Part shown: positions 57,270 through 64,000 of the stretch, in pieces | Layout of the letters: each line of letters starts with the position of its first letter | Numbering within the stretch: position 1 is the first letter of the stretch | DNA from: Actinomyces timonensis DSM 23838 | Lineage (GTDB): Bacteria; Actinomycetota; Actinomycetes; Actinomycetales; Actinomycetaceae | Direction: 5' to 3' | Length of the DNA: 64,000 nt | Assembly (NCBI RefSeq): GCF_000295095.1 | Contig: NZ_JH806633.1 | Coordinates: forward strand, 809,536 to 873,535 | The notes under the pieces: model-generated | What the model saw: the letters and a program-made list of their open reading frames with translations, nothing else | What the model was told of the DNA's origin: nothing | Database searches by the model: none | Translations under genes and position numbers: made by a program

Positions 57270-58733
57270 TCAGACGATGCCCAGCGGGGTCCCCGGGGTG
57301 AAGCCGGGGAACACCTCGGACACGGAGGCCTTGTTGCCGAGCTTGTTCGACACGATCTCGGACAGGGCCTGTCGGTAGTCCAGGGTGATCGGGACGTCGC
57401 CCAGGGAGAGGTTGGAGTCCACCAGGCTGGGGACCTTGCCCAGGACGCGCCCGCCCTTGACTCCCCCGCCCATGACGAACATCGTGTTCCCCTGGCCGTG
57501 GTCGACCCCGCCGGAGCCGTTCTCCGCGACGCGCCTGCCGAACTCGCTCATGGTGACGATCGTCGTCGTCGCCCACTTGTCCCCCAGGTCCTTGCGGAAT
57601 GCCGCCAGGCCGTCGGCGAAGTCGCGGGCGCGGCGGGAGAACCAGGCCTGCTCATCGGAGGCCTGGCCCAGGCCCGAGTGCATATCCCAGTCGCCGATGT
57701 CGATGCAGGCGACCTCCATGCCCACCCCGGCCTTGGCCATGCGGGCGATCTCCGCCAGGCCCTTGCCCCAGTCGGAGTCCGGGTAGCCGGCCGAGGAGCT
57801 CTGGGGGTAGGAGGAGCGGACCTGCTGGAGGGTGCTGGCGGCGTCGAAGGCCGACTGCGCGCAGCGCTGGACCTCTCCCCCGGCGCCCCCGTACATCTCG
57901 TCCAGGGCCCGCCGGATACGGGACTTCATGTCATCGCCGCCCCAGACCTGCAGGTCGAACTCGTCGATCGAGGACACCGCCAGGGTGTCGAGGTTGTTGG
58001 TGGTCAGGGAGAAGACGGTCGAGGTCCCGATGGTCACGCCCCGGAAGGTCCCCGTGTCCGAGGACTTGGTCTGGAGGTGGCGGCCGAGCCAGCCCGAGCG
58101 GACGGAGGCCGGCGCGGCCCGCTCCACCGTGACCTGGTCGGTGAAGTGGGAGCGGGAGACATCCGGCGAGCCCGAGCCCTGGATGATGGCCATCTCCCCG
58201 GCGTCCCAGATGGGCTTGAGGGCCTTCATGTGGTTGTTGAGGCCCCAGGTGGAGTCCAGCGACATCGTCTGCTCGGCGCGCACGGCGATCGTCGAGCGGG
58301 CCGCGTAGTAGGCGGGGTCGTTGAGGGGGACGACGGCGGAGAGGCCGTCGAAGCCGCCGCGCATGAACACGCAGACGAGCAGCTCGTTGCCGCCGTCGGC
58401 CGAGGGGGCCGCGAAGGAGTAGCGGGGCATCGAGGTGGTCGTCAGCAGCGCGCCGAAGCCGGCGGCCGCGCCAGCCAGGATGTGGCGGCGCTTGACGTTC
58501 GTGGGGCCGCCGTCGACGTGGTCGACGTCGGTGAGCTCGGGCAGGTCGTACTTCTCGGTGACGTAGCCGTCCGCCTGGCACCCGGTCATGTGCTTGGTCT
58601 GACCGTCGACGTCGACCAGGAGGGCGTCCTGGGCCTCGTCGTGGTGGTGCATGGGGGTGACGATGTCCTCCCTCATGAGGGCGGCGCCCTGGGTGAAGCG
58701 GGTCTTGCGGTTCCTGGGCTTGGAGTGCGCCAT
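57270..58733 (-). CDS. DUF1501 secreted protein (twin-arginine signal)
   Basis: A 487-residue protein of the DUF1501 (sulfatase/alkaline phosphatase-fold-related) family. A twin-arginine-like signal NVKRRHILAGAAAGFGALL lies at about residues 68-86, after an unusually long N-terminal stretch (about 65 residues) with DVDGQTKHMTG. Core motifs: VCVFMRGGFDGLSAVVPLND, DIGDWDMHSGLG, VTMSEFGRRVAENG and DHGQGNTMFVMGG. It is 17 bp downstream of the DUF1800 gene, the standard pairing. The pair is widespread but without a proven function. Confidence 0.88.
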   Translation of the reverse strand: MAHSKPRNRKTRFTQGAALMREDIVTPMHHHDEAQDALLVDVDGQTKHMTGCQADGYVTEKYDLPELTDVDHVDGGPTNVKRRHILAGAAAGFGALLTTTSMPRYSFAAPSADGGNELLVCVFMRGGFDGLSAVVPLNDPAYYAARSTIAVRAEQTMSLDSTWGLNNHMKALKPIWDAGEMAIIQGSGSPDVSRSHFTDQVTVERAAPASVRSGWLGRHLQTKSSDTGTFRGVTIGTSTVFSLTTNNLDTLAVSSIDEFDLQVWGGDDMKSRIRRALDEMYGGAGGEVQRCAQSAFDAASTLQQVRSSYPQSSSAGYPDSDWGKGLAEIARMAKAGVGMEVACIDIGDWDMHSGLGQASDEQAWFSRRARDFADGLAAFRKDLGDKWATTTIVTMSEFGRRVAENGSGGVDHGQGNTMFVMGGGVKGGRVLGKVPSLVDSNLSLGDVPITLDYRQALSEIVSNKLGNKASVSEVFPGFTPGTPLGIV

Positions 58734-58750
58734 GGTTGTCTCGTCTCCTC

Positions 58751-60781
58751 TCAGCGCAGGAAGGCGTAGGGGCTGCAGAAGCACAGGCGGACCGCGTGCT
58801 CGGCGAAGGCGATCAGGTTCTTGTCGGTGACGGTCCACGTGGCCGCGGAGCCGGAGACGGGCAGGCCGGCGAGCACCTCGGCGACGCCGGACAGCTCGGC
58901 GTCGGTCCAGGCGTAGCCGGTGAGGTGCCAGCTGATGCGCCGCGCTGTCTCCAGCGCGGGCTGGCCGGCGGAGATGGACAGCGCGGTGGGCCAGTCGGTC
59001 CCACCCGATTCCTTCTTATCGCCGTCGACGGCGTTCTGGGCGCCGTTCCACATCGCCATGGTGGTCCCGGCCGACATCCAGTACTCGGCGGTGTCCGGGT
59101 AGCCGTCCACGGTCCCGTACATCCGCGGCTCGTGGCCGGCCTCCTTGATGAGCCAGCCGTAGGAGCCCAGGTTGAAGTAATCGCCCGCGTTGACGTCGCC
59201 GTGCGCGACAGCGACCTGCGCGTGCGCGGCGCGGGCGATCGTCATGTAGAACTCCGTGGGGCGGCGCCACTTCTTGCCCACCGAGGCGGCGAAGTCGGGG
59301 TGGGTGAGGGCGGCCTTGACGGCCGCGGCGATGGATGTGTCGTTGTCCAGGTAGGCCTTGGCGATCGCCTCGACGGCGGCGTCGGAGGGCTCGTCGGCGA
59401 TGTAGCGGCGGCCGATCCTCTTGGCCAGCCTGAGGGCGGTGGGCCTGAGGTGGCACAGGTGCTCGACGTAGCGCTTGAGCATGTCCTGGCCGGATGAGGC
59501 ATCAGCGTTGGCGTCGGAGAAGCCCAGGACGTCGACGCTGCCGACGGCGTGGTCCTCCGGCCGGTAGACGTAGCCCATGGTGGACCAGTCGTTGCCATTG
59601 CCCGTCAGGATGCGGGTGGAGACCTTGACGTCATCCTCCGAGTAGGAGTCGCGCCCCACGGTGTAGAGCTCCAGGAGCTCGCGCCCCAGGTTCTCGTTGG
59701 GGTTGTCCTTGGTGGAGGCGGTGTTGTCCAGCTCGCGCAGGAGGGCGGCGCTGGTCACCGCGGCGTAGAGGAAGTCCGCGTAGCGGCCGAGGGCGTGCTT
59801 GCGCAGGAGGACGTCGAACTCCGTGATGAAGGGCTCGCCCTTGCCGTGGATCGGGACGTAGACGTGGTCGGCCATGAGTTCGACGACGGACTCGGCCAGG
59901 ACCCTGTTGCCGAAGCGCATGCGGGTGAGGGCCGCGTTGATGACCGAGGGCGAGGCCTTGGCGGAGTGGTCGCCGGTAACCTGCTTGATCTCAAGGGCGG
60001 AGAGCTGCGACCAGCCGTAATGGCGGGACACCAGGCTCTCGGCGTAGGTGTCGTCGATGCTCTCGGGGGCGAGCTGCTTATCGATCCAGGCCGTGGCGCC
60101 CATCGACTCGATATCGGCGGCGATCTCGGCTGTGGCCGCGATGGAGGCGCGCCTGGCCAGGTGCCATGCCGAGGAGGTGCGCAGCTGGAGCCCGGGGGCG
60201 AGCTCGGAGGCGGCCTCCAGGTCCGCTGTTCCCGGGGCCTTGCGGTAGACGTCCAGGGCGTCGGTTGTAGCAGTTTCCGGGGCGCTCCCGCTGCCCGAGG
60301 AGGCGGGGGCCTCACCGCTGTTGGCGCCGCTCGCGGCGCCTTGGCCCGAGCCGCCAGCGCCTCCCTGATCAGCGGCGGCCTGACCGGCGTCGCCGGAGGT
60401 GCCCGAGCCGTCGGCTTGCGCGCCATTCGCGCCGTTGGCCCCACCGGCGCCGTCCGCGCCGTTGGCGCCACTCGCACCGCCGCCCACGGCCGACGGGTCT
60501 GGGCTGGTGTCGCCGGCGTCGCCCTCGTTGCCCCCGGCCACGGTCCGCTTGAGGGAGTCCGGCAGGGACAGGGGGCCGCCCTCTCCCGGAGCGGGCCCGC
60601 CCGTGGGCGTTGAGGAGGTCTCTCCCCCCGTGCCGCTGTCCCACAGCCATGCGCCGAGCCCACCGGCGGCGCCAACAGCCGCCGTGCTCAGCGCTGCGAG
60701 CGCGGCGCGCCGCGATCCGAGAAGACTGGCAGTGCTGCCTCCCGCGTGGCGGGGGCCGACAGGAGCGAGGCCATCGCTCAT
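58751..60781 (-). CDS. DUF1800 secreted protein with low-complexity linker
   Basis: A 676-residue protein with an N-terminal signal-like or twin-arginine region (LGSRRAALAALSTAAVGAAG), then a long Gly/Ala/Asn/Ser-rich linker (about residues 45-165) and the DUF1800 domain. Domain features include LARRASIAATAEIAADIE, GNRVLAESVVELMADH, LRKHALGRYADFLYAAVTS, NENLGRELLELYTVG and the C-terminal CFCSPYAFLR. It precedes its usual partner DUF1501. The linker is longer than normal and locally repetitive (GANGADGAGGANGANGA). Confidence 0.88.
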   Translation of the reverse strand: MSDGLAPVGPRHAGGSTASLLGSRRAALAALSTAAVGAAGGLGAWLWDSGTGGETSSTPTGGPAPGEGGPLSLPDSLKRTVAGGNEGDAGDTSPDPSAVGGGASGANGADGAGGANGANGAQADGSGTSGDAGQAAADQGGAGGSGQGAASGANSGEAPASSGSGSAPETATTDALDVYRKAPGTADLEAASELAPGLQLRTSSAWHLARRASIAATAEIAADIESMGATAWIDKQLAPESIDDTYAESLVSRHYGWSQLSALEIKQVTGDHSAKASPSVINAALTRMRFGNRVLAESVVELMADHVYVPIHGKGEPFITEFDVLLRKHALGRYADFLYAAVTSAALLRELDNTASTKDNPNENLGRELLELYTVGRDSYSEDDVKVSTRILTGNGNDWSTMGYVYRPEDHAVGSVDVLGFSDANADASSGQDMLKRYVEHLCHLRPTALRLAKRIGRRYIADEPSDAAVEAIAKAYLDNDTSIAAAVKAALTHPDFAASVGKKWRRPTEFYMTIARAAHAQVAVAHGDVNAGDYFNLGSYGWLIKEAGHEPRMYGTVDGYPDTAEYWMSAGTTMAMWNGAQNAVDGDKKESGGTDWPTALSISAGQPALETARRISWHLTGYAWTDAELSGVAEVLAGLPVSGSAATWTVTDKNLIAFAEHAVRLCFCSPYAFLR

Positions 60782-60945
60782 TGGATTCTCGCCCGGGCTT
60801 TCGGCTCGTGGCACGAGTTTCCTCCTGTGTTGTCGTGGGCAGGTGCGCGGTGGAGACCCTCTTCCCTCTCCACCGTGCGAGCACCGCTGGGTCGTGCTCC
60901 CCATGCTAGACCACCCCCACTAGGCCTTTGATCAGGGAGTTTTCA

Positions 60946-60958
60946 GGTTCCATGAACC
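60946..60958. promoter_or_regulatory. Palindrome upstream of the DUF1800 operon
   Basis: GGTTC-CAT-GAACC, about 165 bp upstream of the DUF1800 start in an AT-richer patch (GAGTTTTCAGG ... CCAAACC). It may be an operator; no clear -10/-35 pair can be assigned. Confidence 0.3.
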
Positions 60959-61179
60959 AAACCACCAGGTAGGACGTGGTGTCGCGCACGCCCTGGCGCC
61001 CTCACCTGCGCTCCTGCGCTCCGGCGAACCTGGGAGCCCGTCCGCGCAGCGGGGGATCACTCACAGTGATGTGAACCGCGCGTCCTTCGCTCTCATGGTC
61101 TGGCCTGGCCTCATAAGATTCTCTGTTGGCCGCGCCACTGCTGGCCGGGGTCGATGGCCCGGTCGGCAGCCTCGACGGG

Positions 61180-61236
61180 TGCGCGGAGCACCGGCGGCTG
61201 CGCTGAGCACTGCTGGTTGCGCGGAGCACCTTCGGC
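61180..61236. repeat. Three 19-nt tandem repeats
   Basis: Units TGCGCGGAGCACCGGCGGC, TGCGCTGAGCACTGCTGGT and TGCGCGGAGCACCTTCGGC, head to tail (61180, 61199, 61218). A partial fourth (TGCG) follows. Each can form a small GGTGC/GCACC-type hairpin. The surrounding 60782-61793 interval (about 1 kb) contains no coding sequence I can support. Confidence 0.75.
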
Positions 61237-61370
61237 TGCGTCCCCACCGCACCCCACGGCGCTGGAGGCGACCACCGGTGCAGGAGGCACCCCGCGGCGG
61301 ACTCCAGGCGCTGGCCGACGACGCAGCGTCGCCAGCGACGCCCACGCCGCGCTCCGTCCGGACTGTCTGT

Positions 61371-61500
61371 ACGCGGGTTCGGGCGACACGACGCGGGTTC
61401 GGGGATCATGCCGGGGGTTCGGGGCACAGGACGGGGTCGCTACCCCCGTCCAGTGGGGGAAGACCCCGTCCAGAGGGGCGAACCCCCGTCCAGAGGACCA
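61371..61500. repeat. Two adjoining sets of 20-nt tandem repeats
   Basis: Set B: units beginning ACGCGGGTTCGGG at 61371, 61391 and 61411, plus a partial one at 61431. Set C: units of form (A)CCCCCGTCCAGNGGGG at 61441, 61461 and 61481. Both have an exact 20-nt step. The reverse complement of set C (CTGGACGGGGGT) resembles set B. Set C units are self-complementary (CCCC...GGGG). There are no spacers between units. Confidence 0.75.
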
Positions 61501-61581
61501 CGACGGCCACCTATCGGAGGAGGCCTCTCCTGTCTCCTGGGCTCACTCATGGGCTCACACGGGTGACACCCCGCCCCCGCA

Positions 61582-61690
61582 CTCGCGGACGCGGGGCGGG
61601 GTTGCGGACGTGCGCCAGGGTTGCGGACGTTCCCCCGGGGCGCGTCGGCAACCCCGGGGCACGTCCACACCCCTCAGGCACGTCCACAAC
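61582..61690. repeat. Palindromic 20-nt repeat cluster near tRNA-Asn
   Basis: Forward units at 61582 (CTCGCGGACGCGGGG), 61601 (GTTGCGGACGTGCGCCAGGG) and 61621 (TTGCGGACGTTCCCCCGGGG) face inverted units at 61641 (CGCGTCGGCAAC), about 61658 (GGCACGTCCACAC) and 61678 (GGCACGTCCACAAC). The step is 20 nt. The same family is at 36563-36633. Here too it lies on the 3' side of a tRNA gene. Confidence 0.75.
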
Positions 61691-61793
61691 GAGACGAGTC
61701 CCTCGCGCAGGTTCGGCGACCTATCGGAGCCTCGGCCGCCGGCGGATGAGGAACGAGAAGAGCCCCGACCCATCCGGGCCGGGGCTCCATCTG

Positions 61794-61865
<72 letters not shown>

Positions 61866-61956
61866 AAGGCGCTGAGCGCGGATAGAACTCTAGCAACCTC
61901 CGGCCGGGGCGTCGAATCGCGCCACGCCCGGAATCGCGCGCCAAAACGAGGAAAAG

Positions 61957-62562
61957 TCAGCGTGTGTCCAGACCCACACTGTCCCGGGCCGAGCGCAGGA
62001 GGGCCTCGACCTCGGCGCGGTCCTCCTCGGTGGCGGCGCTCCCCGGTTCCGGGGAGGCGACGGCGTAGAGGGCCCCGCCCGCGTCCCGCCGGATGGCGAT
62101 CCTCGCCTGGGCGCCGCTGGGAAGGGCCCTGCTGACGAGGTGGACGAGCGAGGCCTCCACGCGCTGGCGCAGCGCCCGCGCGAAAGCATCGACGGCGACG
62201 GGACGCGCGCCGCCATCCTGCTCGATCTGCTCTGGGACCACGAGGGTCAGGCCCTGCTCGGGGCCGCCGGAGAAAGCGAGGGTGAAGGCGCGGCCCTCCG
62301 CGTCCCAGGAGCCCTTGTCGACGCGGTCCCAGGGGTGGTCGGCCGTCAAAGCGCTGGCCGAGACGATGCGCAGCCCATCCGCCATGGCGACGGCCCAGGA
62401 CTCCCCCGCCTCATCGATCGGCACAGCCCCCAGCACCTTGCCCACGGGAAGATGGGTCCGGCACGGCGCGGGCAGGCTGGCGAGCCCGGGGCGCCCACGG
62501 CGCCAGCGCCGCCCCTCCGCCACATCGCGCCCACGGGACCGGGGCCAGCGCGCCGGGCTCAT
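61957..62562 (-). CDS. Hypothetical protein downstream of dnaG
   Basis: A 201-residue soluble protein whose ATG overlaps the dnaG stop (ATGA), so translation is coupled. It has a basic N-terminus (RSRGRDVAEGRRWRRGRPG), then a mixed alpha/beta body with VLGAVPIDEAGESWAVAMAD, DHPWDRVDKGSWDAEGRAF and LTLVVPEQIEQDGGARPVAV. It looks like the small wall/lipid-free companion genes often found behind dnaG in actinobacteria, but I recognise no domain. No signal peptide or membrane helix is evident. Confidence 0.75.
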   Translation of the reverse strand: MSPARWPRSRGRDVAEGRRWRRGRPGLASLPAPCRTHLPVGKVLGAVPIDEAGESWAVAMADGLRIVSASALTADHPWDRVDKGSWDAEGRAFTLAFSGGPEQGLTLVVPEQIEQDGGARPVAVDAFARALRQRVEASLVHLVSRALPSGAQARIAIRRDAGGALYAVASPEPGSAATEEDRAEVEALLRSARDSVGLDTR

Positions 62563-64000
62563 GCGCGCTGCCCGATCCGCAGGCGGCGGCGCTCCAGCCC
62601 CGTGATCTCCTCGAAGAGCTCCCGGTAGCCCTCGTCCTCCGGGCTCATGCGCCGGTGGCGGGCCCGCAGCTCGGCCAAGCGACGGTTGACGTCGAGGCGC
62701 ACCTGGGCTGCGAGGACGCCCTCGGCGTAGCGGCGCACGGAGTCGGCGTCGGGCTCGGCGTCCTTGCCGCGCGGCGCCGGGAGGGGCAGCGCGGCGACGA
62801 CGAGCTCGGTGATGGCCGAGTCGACCGAGGGGATGGCCCCGCCGCGCACGAGATCGATCCAGTGGCGGATAGCCCGGGACTGGGCCTCGCGCGCCTCCAT
62901 GCCTGCCGCGCTGGCCCGCTCGACGAGGCCGGGCACCGCGCTGCTCCCGCCGGCGGCCTGCACAGCCTCGAAGACGGCGCGGTGGATGGGCAGGGTGAAG
63001 GAGGACGGGGCGATGTCATCCGCGCCAGCCCGCTCGGCGACGAGCGGCATCTGCAGGATGACCTCCAGCGCCTGGCGCTCCAGGGCGACAACGGGGTCGT
63101 CCGCCGGGGGCAGCCCCGGGCGAGCCGCGGAGGCCGGCTCCCCGGCGTCGTCCGGGGGCGGCTCCTGGAGGTGGCGGGCGCGGCCCTCGTAAGCACGCAC
63201 CGCGGCGCGCGCCTCGTCATTGGGCATGCCGACCCAGCCTGCCAAGCGCCGCGTGTACTCGCGGCGCAGCGCCCGGTCGCGGATCCCGGCGACCACTGGC
63301 GCGGCGGCCCGCAGCCCGGCGACGCGCCCCTCGGCGGTGTCCAGGTTGACGCTGCCCAGACAGGTACGGATGACGAACTCGAACAGGGGGATGCGCCGGG
63401 CCAGCAGGCTCGGGATCGCCTCATCGCCCTCAGCCATGCGCAGATCGCAGGGGTCGTAGCCGTGGGGGTCGACGGCCACGAAGGTCTGGGCCGCGAAGTG
63501 CTGGTCCTCAGCGTAGGCGCGCATCGCGGCCTTCTGGCCGGCCGCGTCCCCGTCGAAGGTGAAGACGACCTCCCCGCCGCGCGCGCGGTTGCCGGAGATG
63601 ACGCCCGCCGAGGGGTCGGCGATGTCTCCCAGGAGGCGGCGCACGATCCGCACGTGCTCGCTGCCGAAGGCGGTGCCGCAGGTGGCCACGGCCGTGGGAA
63701 CGCCGGACAGGTGGGCGGCCATGACGTCCGTGTACCCCTCGACGACGACGATCGAGTGCTCGCGGGCGATGTCCCGCTTGGCCAGGTCGAGGCCGTAGAG
63801 GACCTGGGCCTTGTGGTAGATCGGCGTCTCCGGGGTGTTGAGGTACTTGGGGCCGGAGTCCTCATCGGACAGGCGGCGGGCGCCGAAGCCGAGCGTGGCG
63901 CCGGTGACGTCGCGGATGGGCCAGATGAGGCGGTCGCGGAAGCGGTCGTAGACACGGCGGCCGTCCTGGCCGCCCTGGGAGCACAGACCGGAGGAGACGA
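62559..64000 (-). CDS. dnaG: DNA primase, C-terminal two thirds
   Basis: Makes RNA primers for replication. The frame is open through the right edge; the N-terminal zinc-finger domain is outside. Visible are the RNA-polymerase/toprim domain (VYDRFRDRLIWPIRDVTG, SGPKYLNTPETPIYHKA, the acidic VVVEGYTDVMA and FTFDGDAAGQKAAMRAY), and a long, Pro-containing linker to the C-terminal helicase-binding helices (ALEVILQMPLVAERAG ... LRARHRRMSPEDEGYRELFEEI). Family length and order are normal. A small gene and tRNA-Asn follow. Confidence 0.96.
   Translation of the reverse strand, partial: VSSGLCSQGGQDGRRVYDRFRDRLIWPIRDVTGATLGFGARRLSDEDSGPKYLNTPETPIYHKAQVLYGLDLAKRDIAREHSIVVVEGYTDVMAAHLSGVPTAVATCGTAFGSEHVRIVRRLLGDIADPSAGVISGNRARGGEVVFTFDGDAAGQKAAMRAYAEDQHFAAQTFVAVDPHGYDPCDLRMAEGDEAIPSLLARRIPLFEFVIRTCLGSVNLDTAEGRVAGLRAAAPVVAGIRDRALRREYTRRLAGWVGMPNDEARAAVRAYEGRARHLQEPPPDDAGEPASAARPGLPPADDPVVALERQALEVILQMPLVAERAGADDIAPSSFTLPIHRAVFEAVQAAGGSSAVPGLVERASAAGMEAREAQSRAIRHWIDLVRGGAIPSVDSAITELVVAALPLPAPRGKDAEPDADSVRRYAEGVLAAQVRLDVNRRLAELRARHRRMSPEDEGYRELFEEITGLERRRLRIGQRA

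Noticed and set aside
61371-61500. Short regularly spaced repeats resembling a mini-CRISPR
   Set aside because: Units are contiguous 20-mers with no spacers and vary internally; no cas gene is in the window.

Overview
The window comes from a high-GC actinobacterium, most likely Actinomyces/Schaalia or a close relative. The evidence is very high GC at third codon positions, GTG starts, and actinobacterial marker families: DUF3052, DUF3145, DUF4191, a FasR-type PucR regulator beside acpP-fabF, and a glnA/glnE/glnA2 nitrogen set. No rRNA operon, insertion sequence or CRISPR array was seen. Four tRNA genes (Leu-TAA, a peculiar Ile, Val-TAC, Asn-GTT) and the RNase P RNA gene are present.

Layout. 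1-5.4 kb: end of an acyltransferase E2 gene, a degenerate kinase-like membrane protein, lipB-lipA and a DUF4191 protein; lipoate synthesis and attachment serve the E2 proteins. 5.6-15.5 kb: nitrogen block with adenylylatable glutamine synthetase glnA, a three-gene polar amino-acid ABC transporter, glnE and a second glutamine synthetase. 15.7-25.6 kb: housekeeping (panB, two histidine phosphatases, map, rnpB, yaaA, a CdsZ-like coiled coil, NIF3, pyrG, a DM13 protein). 25.6-31.2 kb: an island of lower GC with a 120-bp element bounded by inverted repeats, a broken hypothetical gene and a 1291-residue YobI/KAP-type P-loop NTPase, ending at the 3' side of two tRNA genes. 31.6-37.2 kb: aminotransferase, TetR-sirtuin, a divergent MFS exporter, YdcF, tRNA-Val and DUF3052.

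37.5-56.6 kb: aceE, then an 11-kb reductive acyl-CoA / electron-transfer cluster, then aspA, fasR, acpP, fabF and DUF3145. The cluster holds two acyl-CoA dehydrogenases, a class III CoA-transferase, two transporters, an acyl-CoA ligase, a TetR regulator, a GltD-like flavoprotein and FixABCX. It is extensively decayed: an in-frame amber codon, several frameshifts (two at C runs, one suspected at an 8-G run), internal deletions, and in-frame fusions of fixA to fixB and fixC to fixX. Only the first acyl-CoA dehydrogenase and the TetR regulator look whole. The genes on both sides are intact. Two promoter regions of the cluster share a 19-bp motif with identical spacing, a candidate site for the TetR protein.

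56.7-64 kb: def, a DUF1501/DUF1800 secreted pair, a 1-kb gene-free stretch packed with 19-20-nt short repeats, tRNA-Asn, a small hypothetical gene and the 3' part of dnaG. One repeat family (core GTTGCGGACGTGC in both orientations, about 20-nt period) occurs downstream of both tRNA-Asn and tRNA-Val.
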